Shown here in pieces: positions 41,943 to 51,351 of a stretch of DNA of 64,000 nt. This DNA is from Halosolutus amylolyticus (GTDB lineage: Archaea > Halobacteriota > Halobacteria > Halobacteriales > Natrialbaceae). The stretch lies in the NCBI RefSeq assembly GCF_023566055.1, contig NZ_JALIQP010000003.1, positions 62,001-126,000 of the forward strand, written 5' to 3'. Under the pieces are notes generated by a model. The model was not told where the DNA came from and did no database searches. It was given only the letters and a program-made list of their open reading frames with translations. The translations under genes were made by a program, and so were the position numbers. The stretch's first letter is position 1. The number at the start of each line of letters is the position of its first letter.

Positions 41943-43241
41943 TCACTCCTCTCGGCCATCCGGCCGATCGGCGTCGGTACCGGTGTTCGCGTCCTGCCGA
42001 TCGGATTCGGGGTCGTCGTCGCGAGTCGCGGTGTTGGCCGGCGGGCGCGTCGGGTAGTCGGCCGTCGGACCGCCATCGGTGAGTTCGGAGCCGGCCTCGC
42101 CGCCGTCGGTCACCTCGCCGCTCTCGACGGTTCGGCTGAAGTGCGACGCGACCTGCGCGCCGACGAGACTCACCGCGATCGCGGTGACGACGAACAGCGC
42201 CAGCCGCTCGCCCGCAGTCACCGTGAAACTGTCGACCGAGAGCACGCCCTGCTCGATCGCCGGGACGACGAGCGGTTCGATCACGCCCTGGTCTTCGAGG
42301 AAGTACGCGGAGAAGCCCCGGACCACCAGTCCGACGGCGACGACGATGAACGGGAGGTTGAGGTACGAACTCCGGATCGGTTCGTCGTCGATGATCTCGT
42401 CGAGCAGGCGACCGGCGCTCGCGGTGAGGGCGGCCATCGCGAGCCACGGGACGCTGTCGAAGGCGAACTGCATCGCGGGGATCAGGACGCCCGGCCGGTT
42501 CTCGAGGCCCGAAACGGCGAGTCCGCCGGCGAACAGGCCCATGAGCGTCAGCCCGGCGGCGACGACGTAGGTGACGACCGACACCTGACCGGAGTACAGC
42601 GATTCGCGGACCTGGTGGGCGAGCCCGGTCAGGATCTCGTCGACGTTGAATCCCTTGTAGAGCAAGAAGAGCCCGATGACAGTGGTGATCGCGGCCGCGC
42701 CCTCGGCGGGACCGGCAAAGGCCGCGAGCATCGGGAACACCAGTAGCGTCAGCCCGATCGGCACGAGCACGGTCTGGCGCAGTTCCTCGTCCGCGAGGAA
42801 CTGCTTGAGCAGGTAGTAGGTCGACTCGATGTCGCGCGCCTGCCGGACGACCACCCGATCGACCGAATCGACCTGGACGCGGCTCTCGACGATCGGCACC
42901 AGGCGCTCGTCGTCCGCGCTGTCGATGACGACGATGGCGGAGTCGGGGTCGTGGTCGTCGATGAGGTCGTCGAGCTGGCGTGCGACGGCCCGATCGGCCG
43001 AGACCATCGACTCCCGGTCACCGGAGACGACGGCGACGACGACCTCCTCGTCCTCGTCGCGGAGGCTCTGGGCGACCCGGAGCGTCTCGAGCAGGGTGTT
43101 GACCCCCGAATCTTCCGGATCCGCGAGGCCGACGTCGGTCACGAGCGCGCGGACTGCCTCCCAGCCGACGACGGGCGACCGGAGACCGGTCTTGCGCCCG
43201 ACGTCGTCGGTCCGGTCGAGACAGACGACCAGCGTTGTCAC
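41943..43241 (-). CDS. DUF373 family membrane protein
   Basis: A 432-residue archaeal family of unknown function. N-terminal cytoplasmic part (about 1-125) starts VTTLVVCLDRTDDVGRKTG and contains a Rossmann-like EEVVVAVVSGDRE; the rest is a membrane domain of about seven helices (about 130-370), then an acidic disordered tail. The GTG start at 43241 is preferred over an upstream ATG because DUF373 proteins open with this TTLVVCxDRTDD motif and a TATA box GGTTTTATC lies about 27 bases upstream. Confidence 0.88.
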   Translation of the reverse strand: MTTLVVCLDRTDDVGRKTGLRSPVVGWEAVRALVTDVGLADPEDSGVNTLLETLRVAQSLRDEDEEVVVAVVSGDRESMVSADRAVARQLDDLIDDHDPDSAIVVIDSADDERLVPIVESRVQVDSVDRVVVRQARDIESTYYLLKQFLADEELRQTVLVPIGLTLLVFPMLAAFAGPAEGAAAITTVIGLFLLYKGFNVDEILTGLAHQVRESLYSGQVSVVTYVVAAGLTLMGLFAGGLAVSGLENRPGVLIPAMQFAFDSVPWLAMAALTASAGRLLDEIIDDEPIRSSYLNLPFIVVAVGLVVRGFSAYFLEDQGVIEPLVVPAIEQGVLSVDSFTVTAGERLALFVVTAIAVSLVGAQVASHFSRTVESGEVTDGGEAGSELTDGGPTADYPTRPPANTATRDDDPESDRQDANTGTDADRPDGREE

Positions 43242-43349
43242 GATAGGCGTTCCATTCTGTGCAACGATAAAACCACTTACTCGTTCACCCGTCCGCGCCC
43301 GATCGGCGTCTCCCCCGCCGGTCACGGTCGAGGGCCCGTTCGGAGTCGG

Positions 43350-44366
43350 TCAGGTGCGCAGACGGAACTCGCGATCGCGTTCGTCACCCAGCACGGCACC
43401 GGAGATTCCCGCACCGAGCGCGTACGCGACGCCGCGGGCACCGGCCCCGACGCGGGCCATCAGCGGCCGTTCGGGTTCGAACTCCTCGACGGTCACCTCG
43501 TCGGTGTCGAGCCGATCGGCCAGTTCGCTCTCGAGGTCTCGACGGGTGCCGAGATGGTCGACCAGCCCCATCTCGGCGGCGGTCTCGCCGAGGTAGATTC
43601 GGGCTTCCGTCTCGCGGATCTCTTCGGGATCGAGTTCGCGGCCGTCGCTGACTCGTTCGACGAACGTCTCGTAGTAGTCGTCGATCAACCCCTGCAGGTA
43701 CGCGCGCTCGTCCTCGTCCATCTCCTTGAGCGCGGTCCCGGCGTCCTTGTACTCGCCCGCGGCGAACCGCTCGTAGGAGAGGCCCACCTTCTCGGCGAGG
43801 TCGCTCGCGTTGACCCGCGAGCCGATGACGCCGATCGAGCCCACGATGCTCGCGTCGCGGGCCCAGAGTTCGTCACAGCCGCTCGCGATCCAGTAGCCGC
43901 CGCTGGCACAGACGTCGGTCGTGTAGGCGATCGTCGGCCCGTCGAACCGCTCGGCGGCGAGTTTGATGTCGTCGCTGGGGACGACCTCGCCCCCCGGCGT
44001 GTTGAGCTTCAGCAACAGCGCCCGTGCGTTCTCGTCCTCGTCGGCTCGATCGATCTGCTCGACGATGTCGTCTGCCGGCGTCGCCCGCGGGCTCGACGGA
44101 AGCGGCCCACTGCCGCCGTCGCGGGTGATCGGCCCCTCGACGGCGACCTCGGCGACGTCGTACCCCGGGAACTCCGAGTCGGCGATCGACCCCGCGATCC
44201 GGAGGCCGATCCCGACGACGACGAGCGCGGCGATGACCCCGAAGAGGTCCGCGAGCGTCGCCGGGTAGGCCACGAAGAGGGCGAACCCGATCACGGCGAA
44301 CGCGACGCCGCCGGCGAGTACGATCACCAGCCTGCCGATTCCCTCGCTACTGACCACTGGAGACAC
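43350..44366 (-). CDS. Signal peptide peptidase SppA-type S49 protease
   Basis: A 338-residue membrane-anchored serine protease that degrades cleaved signal peptides or membrane proteins. Two N-terminal helices (about 10-55) anchor it. The S49 domain has LLLKLNTPGGEVVPSDD near 117-133, ASGGYWIASGCDELWA near 157-172 with the nucleophile Ser of the SGGY block, and GSIGVIG near 180-186; the catalytic Lys would be in YKDAGTALKEM near 206-216. A GTG start at 44366 is used; no ATG precedes the first helix in frame. Confidence 0.88.
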   Translation of the reverse strand: MSPVVSSEGIGRLVIVLAGGVAFAVIGFALFVAYPATLADLFGVIAALVVVGIGLRIAGSIADSEFPGYDVAEVAVEGPITRDGGSGPLPSSPRATPADDIVEQIDRADEDENARALLLKLNTPGGEVVPSDDIKLAAERFDGPTIAYTTDVCASGGYWIASGCDELWARDASIVGSIGVIGSRVNASDLAEKVGLSYERFAAGEYKDAGTALKEMDEDERAYLQGLIDDYYETFVERVSDGRELDPEEIRETEARIYLGETAAEMGLVDHLGTRRDLESELADRLDTDEVTVEEFEPERPLMARVGAGARGVAYALGAGISGAVLGDERDREFRLRT

Positions 44367-44446
44367 CTCGGTGCATACCGGTGGCTGGGGGTGCGGTCCC
44401 GTTAAGTCTTGCCGGTCCGAGAACGGCGTAGCGGTCGATCGACGAC

Positions 44447-45745
44447 CTACAGCGACGCGTCGGTTTCGACAGCGTCCTGTTCGTCGCGGATCGGATCGTC
44501 CCCACCGGCCGCCTCGGCCGATCGGGAATCGCCGGTCAGCCGCGGCCGCGCGTACCCGTCCCACCAGTCCCGGGCGACGTTCAGCCCGTCCCTGAGGAAC
44601 GGGCGCGGATCGTCGGCGACGGCGTAGTCGAACCGCGGTTCGCGAACGATGGAGGTCGCGACCTCGCGGAGTGCGGGTCCGAACGCGGGGCGCTCGACCG
44701 TCGGGTACTCCTCAGCGAGGATGCTGTGCAGGTAGCTCACCTCGCCCCGGAGCAGGTGGCCGCCGACCCCGACCGCGTAGGTCGGCCCCGGCTCGATCGG
44801 TTCGTCCATCGCCATCCGCCAGTAGTAGTACGGGAAATCGGCCCCGACGCGGACCGAGAAGGGAAGCGACGACCAGAACCGGGGATTGATCTCCATCAGC
44901 TTGAATTCGTCCGTCTCGGGATCGCGCAGGAACTCGACCATCGCGAGGCCGTGCCACTCGAGTTCGTCGAGCAAGGACCGGCCGGCGTCCTCGAGTTCGG
45001 GAATCGAGACCGACTCCCGGTACGCGCTCGGCCCGCCGCAGTACTCCCAGCCGCGGTGCTGGCAGTGCTGGAACGTCGCGACCGGCTCACCGTGGTCGTA
45101 GAGGGCGAAGAAGCCGTACTCCCGCGAGTCGGGGACCAGTTCCTGGACGAGCGGCTCGTGGCCGTGCCGTTCGATACTGGCGGCGACCTCCGGCGGACTC
45201 CCGGGCGTCCGGTAGACCGTCGACCCGATCTCGCAGTCGGCCTCCGGGCCGAGATACTCGGGTGCGGCGACCGTGTACCGCGGTTTGACGATCGTCTCGC
45301 GCTCCCAGTCGGTCCATTCCGACAGCAACGTGGTCTCGGGGGTCGCCACGCCCGCCGCCTCCGCGGCCGCGAAGAGGTCGACGCGGTCCTGGACCTGCCG
45401 GAGGGTGTCGAACGTCGGCCACGGCGTTGCGACGACATCGGCGAACGCCGCCCTGTTCGCCGCGAGGACGTAGATGTCCTCTTCGCGAACCGGGATGATC
45501 GTCCGGACGTCGGACCGCTCCGCGATCGAGAACAGCGCCTCGCCGTACGCGGACAGATCCGCCGCGGGATCGGGTAACTGGACGAACTCGTCGCAGTATC
45601 TCGAGGCGGCAGCCGGTGTCGTCGCGCGCTCCGATCCGACGATCGTCCCGACCCCGCGCGGACGCAGCGAGCGCAGGCAGGCGACCGTGCTCGGGGCGTC
45701 GATCCCCGGCACGAGGACGCTCGCGTCGTCCCTCTCTCCGTACAT
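44447..45745 (-). CDS. ATP-grasp carboxylate-amine ligase-like protein
   Basis: A 432-residue ATP-grasp protein. The first 95 residues are a PreATP-grasp Rossmann part (GTIVGSERATTPAAASRY). ATP-grasp segments include ETIVKPRY near 149-156, HEPLVQELVPDSREYGFFALYD near 195-216 and FKLMEINPRFWSS near 280-292 (the ExNxR metal loop). Family members ligate an amino group to a carboxylate; substrate is unknown. A clear TATA (CTTATAATAA) about 33 bases upstream supports the ATG. No partner biosynthesis genes are adjacent. Confidence 0.82.
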   Translation of the reverse strand: MYGERDDASVLVPGIDAPSTVACLRSLRPRGVGTIVGSERATTPAAASRYCDEFVQLPDPAADLSAYGEALFSIAERSDVRTIIPVREEDIYVLAANRAAFADVVATPWPTFDTLRQVQDRVDLFAAAEAAGVATPETTLLSEWTDWERETIVKPRYTVAAPEYLGPEADCEIGSTVYRTPGSPPEVAASIERHGHEPLVQELVPDSREYGFFALYDHGEPVATFQHCQHRGWEYCGGPSAYRESVSIPELEDAGRSLLDELEWHGLAMVEFLRDPETDEFKLMEINPRFWSSLPFSVRVGADFPYYYWRMAMDEPIEPGPTYAVGVGGHLLRGEVSYLHSILAEEYPTVERPAFGPALREVATSIVREPRFDYAVADDPRPFLRDGLNVARDWWDGYARPRLTGDSRSAEAAGGDDPIRDEQDAVETDASL

Positions 45746-45775
45746 GGTCGATGAAAACGAGTCCGAGGATATTAT

Positions 45776-46096
45776 TATAAGTAGACTAACTCGCGTCGGC
45801 CCGCTGGCGGCCGATTCCGGCGCGAACGCAGTGCGGTAGGAACGGACTACGGGCGGCGGAACGGAGCCCGTTCCCGCCGCGCGTCACAGCTCGTGACGAC
45901 GATAGCAAACCGTCGCCAGCCGCCGTTTCGTTCGGCTCTGTCGCCGTGTAGGCTCGCGATACGATCGCGGACACGGGTCGAAACGGGTGGGGAAGCGTCG
46001 CGAAAGCGACGAGCCAGTTCGAAGGCGCCGACGATTCACGATGCGGTCGCTCACGAGGGAAGCGAAAACGGCAGAGACACAGGTGGACGAACCGAG
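45776..46096. other. Intergenic stretch without a recognised gene
   Basis: About 320 bases between the divergent-facing promoter of the ATP-grasp gene and the stop of the coiled-coil gene. It holds the TATA region of the ATP-grasp gene (TTATAATAATATCC on the minus strand, near 45768-45781). I see no conserved reading frame, repeat of family A or B, or RNA gene. Confidence 0.5.
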
Positions 46097-46978
46097 CTAG
46101 AGCAGTCCCGTCTTCTGGAGTTTCATCAGGTCCTCGGTGTCGAGGGTTTCGCCTTCCTTGAACTTCTGATAGATCTCCTCGGCCTCTTCTTTGGCCTCCT
46201 CTTTCTTCTTGTCGCGCTCGGACTTGCGCTCCTCTTCTTCCTTCTTGTCCAGTTCGCGCAGGCGCTTCTGGACGCGCACGAAGTCCTCGTGGTGCTGGTC
46301 GGCGGCCTCCTGGGCCTCCACGAACTTCTCGTGCATCTCGTCGGCCTCGTCACGGATGTCGTCGGCCTCGCGGTAGGCCTCGATCATCTGGTTGTGATGT
46401 TCCTGGGCCTTGTCCGCGAGTTCCGTGACTTTCTGGTGGTGCTGGGAGGCTTCCGATCGGACTTCCTCGGCTTCCTCGACGAGTTCTTCCAGGTCCTCGT
46501 TCTGATCGAGCTTCTGCTTGCGCTCCTCGTACTCCTCGCGCTTGGACTCGATCTTCTCGATGAGCTCTTTCTCCTCTTCACTGGAGAGGACCTCGGTCTG
46601 CTGTTTGAACTCGAGCTGCTCGATTTCCTCCTCGAGTTCTTCCAGGTCCTTGCCCTCGTTGAGCTCCATGTCCGATTTGAGCTCTTCGACGCGGTCGAAC
46701 AGCTCGTTGGCCTCGGCGTTGAGCTCGTTGCGCTTTTCCTTGTGTTCCTGGACGTCCTCGTTGAGCTCGTCGCGTTTCTCGCGGTGCTCCTGGGCTTCGT
46801 CGACCTTTTCGCGAGTCTTCGCGTTGAGCTCGTCGCGTTTGGACGCCCGCTCGGACGCCATCTGGTTCAGTTCGTTTCGCCGGTCTCGGAGTTGACCGGC
46901 CATCTTGATGAGCTGTCCTTTCGATTTGTTTTCGAGGTCGTCTTCTGTCAGTTCGATGTTTTTCGATTCGTCTACCAT
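46097..46978 (-). CDS. Long coiled-coil protein
   Basis: A 293-residue protein almost entirely of heptad-pattern coiled coil from about residue 15 to 275 (LIKMAGQLRDRRNELNQMAS, EELEEEIEQLEFKQQTEVLS and similar). It matches an archaeal family of highly charged coiled-coil proteins (COG1340-like) that has sometimes been mislabelled as phosphoserine phosphatase; no phosphatase motif is present here. A structural or scaffold role is inferred. It has unusually high Lys and Glu for this genome, in keeping with the coiled-coil content. Confidence 0.85.
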   Translation of the reverse strand: MVDESKNIELTEDDLENKSKGQLIKMAGQLRDRRNELNQMASERASKRDELNAKTREKVDEAQEHREKRDELNEDVQEHKEKRNELNAEANELFDRVEELKSDMELNEGKDLEELEEEIEQLEFKQQTEVLSSEEEKELIEKIESKREEYEERKQKLDQNEDLEELVEEAEEVRSEASQHHQKVTELADKAQEHHNQMIEAYREADDIRDEADEMHEKFVEAQEAADQHHEDFVRVQKRLRELDKKEEEERKSERDKKKEEAKEEAEEIYQKFKEGETLDTEDLMKLQKTGLL

Positions 46979-47249
46979 GTGTTAGTCAAACCTCTGTGCC
47001 ATACCCGCACCGGGGCAGTGGCCGCCCGTCGCCGTCGAGAACCCGACCCGTCGGTCGAGCGGATTCCGTCGGGAGACGTGTGGCCGTGTAAAGCGACCGC
47101 TTACGATCTGCGAAACCTCGGTGAATAAGATTTCCTGTCATCGATCGTCGAGCGATACGCGCCCCGGTGGCGTTCTGGTACTGCCAACTACTGTCGCCTG
47201 TAATTTAAATGTACCGGTCACGAAACCCGTGAAAACCGTTAGCAGGGGT
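46979..47249. other. Intergenic stretch without a recognised gene
   Basis: Space between the start of the coiled-coil gene and the hairpin after the GH2 gene. An AT-rich TAATTTAAATG near 47200-47210 could be a promoter, and CCAACTACTGT near 47188 also occurs at about 37208. No reading frame convinces me. Confidence 0.4.
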
Positions 47250-47288
47250 CCCGTTCTCCCGTGTTGGACTGTACCAAGGCAGAACGGG
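47250..47288 (-). terminator. Nested hairpin after the GH2-like gene
   Basis: CCCGTTCT (47250-47257) pairs with AGAACGGG (47281-47288); inside it TTGG (47264-47267) pairs with CCAA (47274-47277) around ACTGTA. It begins 3 bases beyond the stop codon of the upstream minus-strand gene, so a terminator or 3' stability element is likely. On the plus strand a CTTATAAAC TATA-like box follows at once. Confidence 0.45.
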
Positions 47289-47291
47289 TGC

Positions 47292-49154
47292 TTATAAACT
47301 GTATCGGTTACGGACCGTTCGATCGGCCGTCGACACCTCGAGGTCGATCCGATCGGCGTCGGCCGGAATCCTCGCCGTTCCCGCACTCGCGGTTTCGAGC
47401 GGGCCGACGCTGACGGACGTCTCGCCGGTCTCGGTCCCGGCGCGCCAGCCGACGGTGGGTTCGAGGTCGTCGGTCGTGTCGTTACAGAGGGTGATGCCGA
47501 CGCTGCCGGGTTCCGGCGGCCCGTCGAGGACGGCCTGGACGGGTTCGAACGACAGCGCGATCGCCTCGTAGGCCGCTTTCGGCTCGCCGTCCTGGGCCAG
47601 GACGCCCATCCCGCCACCCGGCGTCGGGTCGCGAAGCGTCGCCGCGGTGAGGACGCCACAGCCCCGGCGGCGCAGTGCCTCGGTCACGGTCTTCAGCGTC
47701 CGGGTCTGGTAGCGCTGGGAGTCCTCGACGTCGTTCGGCCGCCGGGCGGGAGCGGCCCGATCGAGCCCCGGCACCGTCTCGGGGTCGACGTCCGCGGTCA
47801 GCGAACCGGCCCCGAAACCGGTGACGATCGATCCGAACGACGGGTACCGATCGAGGAGCCAGTCCACGTCCGCGGGCGCGAGGTACTGCCAGCCCGGCGC
47901 GAGGTGGGCGGCGTCGGGATCGGTCCCCGGCGCGCCCGTGACGGGGACGACCGGCCGATCGTCCGGGAAGTCGTCGGCGATCGTTCTCGCCGCGTCGTGG
48001 TCGACCGCCGTCTGCCACACCCGGTACCGGAGTCGAAGCTTCGCGAGGAACCCCGTCCCGAGGGGGTCGGCGAACGGGTCCGTCGGCCGGTCCTGGACGC
48101 CGTACATCGCGAGACTCGGGTGGTGGCCGTACTCCCCCGCGAGCGTCGTCGCGAGCGTCGTCCCGCGGTCGACGTCGAGGTCGGGGCCGATCGCCGGGAG
48201 GTCCTGCCAGACGAGGAGTCCGGCCTCGTCGGCGGCCCGGTAGAACTCCCGCGGCGGAACGTGTGCGCGGGGGCGAACGATCGTCGCGTTCGCCTCGACC
48301 GCCCGCTCGACGTCGGTCTCCGGATCGCCGCCGGGGAGTCGCGTGAAGCCGCGGGCGGGGACCCGGGTCCCGTTGACGACCAGGCCGTCGTCGTCGCGCT
48401 CAACGTGACAGAACCCGACCGTCTCCTCGACGGCGTCCCCGCCGAGTTTCGCGCGCACGGTGTACCGTCGCTGGGGGCCGTGTCCGCGCGGCCACCACAG
48501 CGACGGGTCGCGAACCTCGATCGTCTTCGAGACGGTCACGCGCTCGCCGGCGGCCGCCGTGACCGGCGTGCGCTCCATCGAGGCGCCGCCGCGGAACCCC
48601 TCGGGGCGGACCGAGAACGTGACGGCGTCGTCGAGCGCCGCACCGGCGTCTATCTCGAGGTCGACCTCGATCGCGGCCCCGTCACCGTCCAGCCGCGGCG
48701 TCGCGTCGAGTCGTCGGCAGAACGTCCGGGGTCGGGATTCGACGGTCACGTCCCACCAGATCCCGGGCATCGCCGTCTCGGCCGGAACCTCGTCGGTGCC
48801 GTAGATCCCGTCGAACGACGACGGCGGTTCGCAGACGACGAGCAGTTCGTTCTCGGCGTCCGGCTCGAACTCGAACCGCGCCGGGACGAAGTGCGGTTCG
48901 TGTTCGCCCAGTTCGGTCCCGTTCATCCAGACCCGCGTCCGACCGTACGTCCCGCGAAGTTCCAGGAGCGCCCGTTCGATATCTCGCTCGCGCGGATCCG
49001 GGACGGTCGCCCGGTACGCGATCGTTCCGTCGTCTCGATCGGCGGCGAACGCGCCGGACCGGCCGGGAACGGTGACCGGCTGCCACTCGTCAACGGTGGG
49101 CGACCCGTCGGCTCCGATCGATTCGACGACCCCGCCCGTCCACCCGTCAGTCAT
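47292..49154 (-). CDS. Glycoside hydrolase family 2-like protein
   Basis: A 620-residue protein with the GH2/beta-mannosidase architecture: jelly-roll sugar-binding domain (about 30-150, ELRGTYGRTRVWMNGTELGEH), immunoglobulin-like domain (about 150-255) and a TIM barrel (about 260-520) with VNGTRVPARGFTRLPG and AGLLVWQDLPAIG. At the acid/base position, where active enzymes have (G/S)xxNE, it reads HPSLAMYGVQDRP, so Gln-Asp replaces Asn-Glu. Activity may be altered or lost. A TATA-like TTTTTACCC lies 25 bases before the ATG at 49154. No signal peptide: cytoplasmic. Confidence 0.75.
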   Translation of the reverse strand: MTDGWTGGVVESIGADGSPTVDEWQPVTVPGRSGAFAADRDDGTIAYRATVPDPRERDIERALLELRGTYGRTRVWMNGTELGEHEPHFVPARFEFEPDAENELLVVCEPPSSFDGIYGTDEVPAETAMPGIWWDVTVESRPRTFCRRLDATPRLDGDGAAIEVDLEIDAGAALDDAVTFSVRPEGFRGGASMERTPVTAAAGERVTVSKTIEVRDPSLWWPRGHGPQRRYTVRAKLGGDAVEETVGFCHVERDDDGLVVNGTRVPARGFTRLPGGDPETDVERAVEANATIVRPRAHVPPREFYRAADEAGLLVWQDLPAIGPDLDVDRGTTLATTLAGEYGHHPSLAMYGVQDRPTDPFADPLGTGFLAKLRLRYRVWQTAVDHDAARTIADDFPDDRPVVPVTGAPGTDPDAAHLAPGWQYLAPADVDWLLDRYPSFGSIVTGFGAGSLTADVDPETVPGLDRAAPARRPNDVEDSQRYQTRTLKTVTEALRRRGCGVLTAATLRDPTPGGGMGVLAQDGEPKAAYEAIALSFEPVQAVLDGPPEPGSVGITLCNDTTDDLEPTVGWRAGTETGETSVSVGPLETASAGTARIPADADRIDLEVSTADRTVRNRYSL

Positions 49155-49199
49155 TATCACGGTAGAGTGAACCGGGGGTAAAAATCACTTCCGACGTTT

Positions 49200-49283
49200 C
49201 ATACGGATTGCTGTACCGATGTACCGGCACAACCCCCGCCCGGATCGCGGTTGCGCCGGAAATGACGTACAGTAAACCGTATC
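49200..49283. repeat. Palindromic repeat family B, copy upstream of the GH2-like gene
   Basis: ATACGGATTGCTGTACCG at the left and GTACAGTAAACCGTAT at the right, with CCGGCACAACC and GCGGTTGCGCCGG inside. It lies between the start of the GH2-like gene and the stop of cetZ, so it is in the 3' region of cetZ. Confidence 0.85.
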
Positions 49284-49292
49284 ACCCCGGAT

Positions 49293-50375
49293 CTAGAACA
49301 GGTTCTCGAGCCGATCGTCCGCGAACGCCTCGGCGTGATCGGTGTCGTCGCGCTCCTGGGCGCGTTTCGCCTCTTTGGCGCGCTCCATGAACCGTTCGAT
49401 CCGATCGGAGCGTTCGGCCCCGCCCAGCAGGACGAGCGCTCCGAGTCGATCGCTCTCGAGCGGGAAGTCGCCGCCACGGACCTGCATGCTCTCGGTCTCG
49501 TCCTCGAGCCACTTGCGGGATTTTTCGACGCCCTTGCGGGGAATGCGGTCGGGATCGCCGGCGACGACCAGCAGCGCCGAGTCGGCCGTCGTCGCGTCCG
49601 GCAGGCTGGTCCCGGTCAGCAGGGCCTGTCGCGCGACGGTCATCACCGTGTTGATGTTCTCCGCGCTCTCCTCGGCGGCGACCGCGCTGGCGTAGCCGAG
49701 CGTCGCCACGCCGCCCGATCGGAGGGTGTTGATCACTTCGCTCGAGTCGACCACGCTTTCGCCGACGCCCTCGACCGCCTCGCCGGAGGCGAACAGCAGG
49801 CCGACCCGGCGGGCGATCTTCTCGTTGATCGTCTCGAAGGCTCCTTCGACGCTCTCGCCCTGCTCGTGCCAGGCGTCGTTGTCGATCAGGAGCGTCGCGT
49901 CGGCCTCGCGGAGGAGCGTCTTCAGCGATCGGCCGGCGTTGGCCTGGTAGAGCGAGCCCTCGTTGCGGCCGGGGAGGACGCCCAGCGCGTAGACGGGAAC
50001 GTCGTAGACCCGCTGGAGGTGGTGGACGAGGACGGGCGCGCCGCCGCTACCGGTGCCGCCGCCGAGGCCGGCGACGACGAAGATCGCCTCGGCTTTCGAG
50101 GTGACGCGGCCGTCGAGCGCGCCGAGGACCTGCTCGATGTCGGACTGCATGATCTCGGTGCCGAGTTCGTTGTCGCCGCCGACGCCGTGGCCGTTGACGC
50201 GATCGGCACCGATCAGTTCCGTGTCCGCAAACTCGAGCGATTCGAGGTCCGGTTCCGCGGAGTTGATGGCCAGCGCTCCCTGGACGGCCCCGAAGCCCAT
50301 TTCCGCGTCGAACCGGGTGAGCCGTTCGGTGACCTTCCCACCGGCCTGTCCAACCCCAATCAGGGCGACTTTCAT
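49293..50375 (-). CDS. cetZ: CetZ tubulin-like protein
   Basis: A 360-residue archaeal tubulin-superfamily GTPase. CetZ proteins control cell shape and motility rather than division. It opens MKVALIGVGQAGGKVTERLT (GTP loop 1 with the QAGGK form typical of CetZ), has the tubulin signature GLGGGTGSGGAP near 107-118, and LLIDNDAWHEQGES near 170-183. The C-terminal tail is short and charged. Which CetZ subgroup it belongs to cannot be fixed here. Start placed at MKVAL, the family's usual first residue, three codons inside the longest frame. Confidence 0.92.
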   Translation of the reverse strand: MKVALIGVGQAGGKVTERLTRFDAEMGFGAVQGALAINSAEPDLESLEFADTELIGADRVNGHGVGGDNELGTEIMQSDIEQVLGALDGRVTSKAEAIFVVAGLGGGTGSGGAPVLVHHLQRVYDVPVYALGVLPGRNEGSLYQANAGRSLKTLLREADATLLIDNDAWHEQGESVEGAFETINEKIARRVGLLFASGEAVEGVGESVVDSSEVINTLRSGGVATLGYASAVAAEESAENINTVMTVARQALLTGTSLPDATTADSALLVVAGDPDRIPRKGVEKSRKWLEDETESMQVRGGDFPLESDRLGALVLLGGAERSDRIERFMERAKEAKRAQERDDTDHAEAFADDRLENLF

Positions 50376-50532
50376 ATCGGCCAATACGTGGGAGCCCTGT
50401 TGAACGTTTGGGGTTCGTCCCTGTCCGGCCAGCCCCTGACCCCGAACTTCGGCAGGGAACAGGACAATGGCTCGGTGGATGGGACACGGAACAATGACAA
50501 TTCACTTGGGCCCGCCCGCACTCACGTCGGGT

Positions 50533-50958
50533 ATGTTCTACGAACAGCGGATGTCCGTCCCGGACTCGCCCGCGGCCCTCCGAAACGAGTACGATCGCGA
50601 CCTCGCGGCAGTCGTCGAGGAGCGCGGCGTCGACGCCGTCGCCGACGAAACCGACGTCGATCGCGACCAGCTCGAAACGCTGGCCGAGGGCGACTCGCCG
50701 GCCCTCACACTCGAGGAGGCGGCCCGGATCCAGTCGCTCGCCGAGGGCGAACCCGACGCCGACACGATCGAGACGATGGCCACCGAGCACCTGCTACTGG
50801 GAATGTCGACCGCGGTGCTCGACGTGGACGCCGTCGAGAGCCGCCTCGCGATCGAGATGGACGCCAAGGAGATTCAACAGAAGATCGAACGGCGCGCGCC
50901 GATGTCCTTCGAGGAGTTCGTCCACGTTCAGTACGTGATCGCCGACGGCGCCCCCTGA
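50533..50958 (+). CDS. DUF5791 family protein
   Basis: A 141-residue acidic protein beginning MFYEQRMSVPDSPAALRNEY, which I recognise as halobacterial DUF5791. A HTH-like part (about 22-70, VADETDVDRDQLETLAEGD) is followed by a helical C-terminal half ending EEFVHVQYVIADGA. Function unknown. It diverges from cetZ. An alternative start at MSVPDSP lies six codons inside. Confidence 0.78.
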   Translation: MFYEQRMSVPDSPAALRNEYDRDLAAVVEERGVDAVADETDVDRDQLETLAEGDSPALTLEEAARIQSLAEGEPDADTIETMATEHLLLGMSTAVLDVDAVESRLAIEMDAKEIQQKIERRAPMSFEEFVHVQYVIADGAP

Positions 50959-50995
50959 GCCGATCGCCGGCCACTTTGCCGTCGCGGCGTCGATC

Positions 50996-51217
50996 CTACC
51001 GATACACGTTCTCTTCTCGCTTCCGGAACTCCCGGAGCGCGAGGCGTGCGCGACGGCGCGAGATGAAGCCGAAGCCGACGGCCGGACACGTCTCGTCCGG
51101 ACACTCCCAGCGGTAGGTACCCGTCGACGGATCCCGCCGGACCCTGGTCGCTCGATCGCATCGTGGACAGTCCCAGCCCCACCGGACGTCGCCCGGTTCG
51201 CGGTTCGATCGCGACAT
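50996..51217 (-). CDS. Small zinc-ribbon protein
   Basis: A 73-residue basic protein: WGWDCPRCDRATRVRR and WECPDETCPAVGFGF give four cysteines in two pairs (C-x2-C and C-x4-C), followed by a helix rich in Arg (SRRRARLALREFRKREEN). The basic tail suggests nucleic-acid binding (inference). Start MSRSNREPG is the first ATG giving a compact domain; the longer frame upstream overlaps the next promoter. Confidence 0.72.
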   Translation of the reverse strand: MSRSNREPGDVRWGWDCPRCDRATRVRRDPSTGTYRWECPDETCPAVGFGFISRRRARLALREFRKREENVYR

Positions 51218-51351
51218 GTACTCTGTTCCGGCGTTAGCCGCACCGATTGAGTATCTTCTGATCCCGCCTCCGCGTCGTCCCCGGGCGAGCCTCGTCCCGG
51301 TCACGATGCCGCGAGCGGTGTGATTATTGTCGTCCGCACGCGAGAACCGGT

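Noticed and set aside
45786-45974. 62-codon minus-strand frame before the ATP-grasp gene
   Set aside because: No conserved look, and it covers the promoter region of the ATP-grasp gene.
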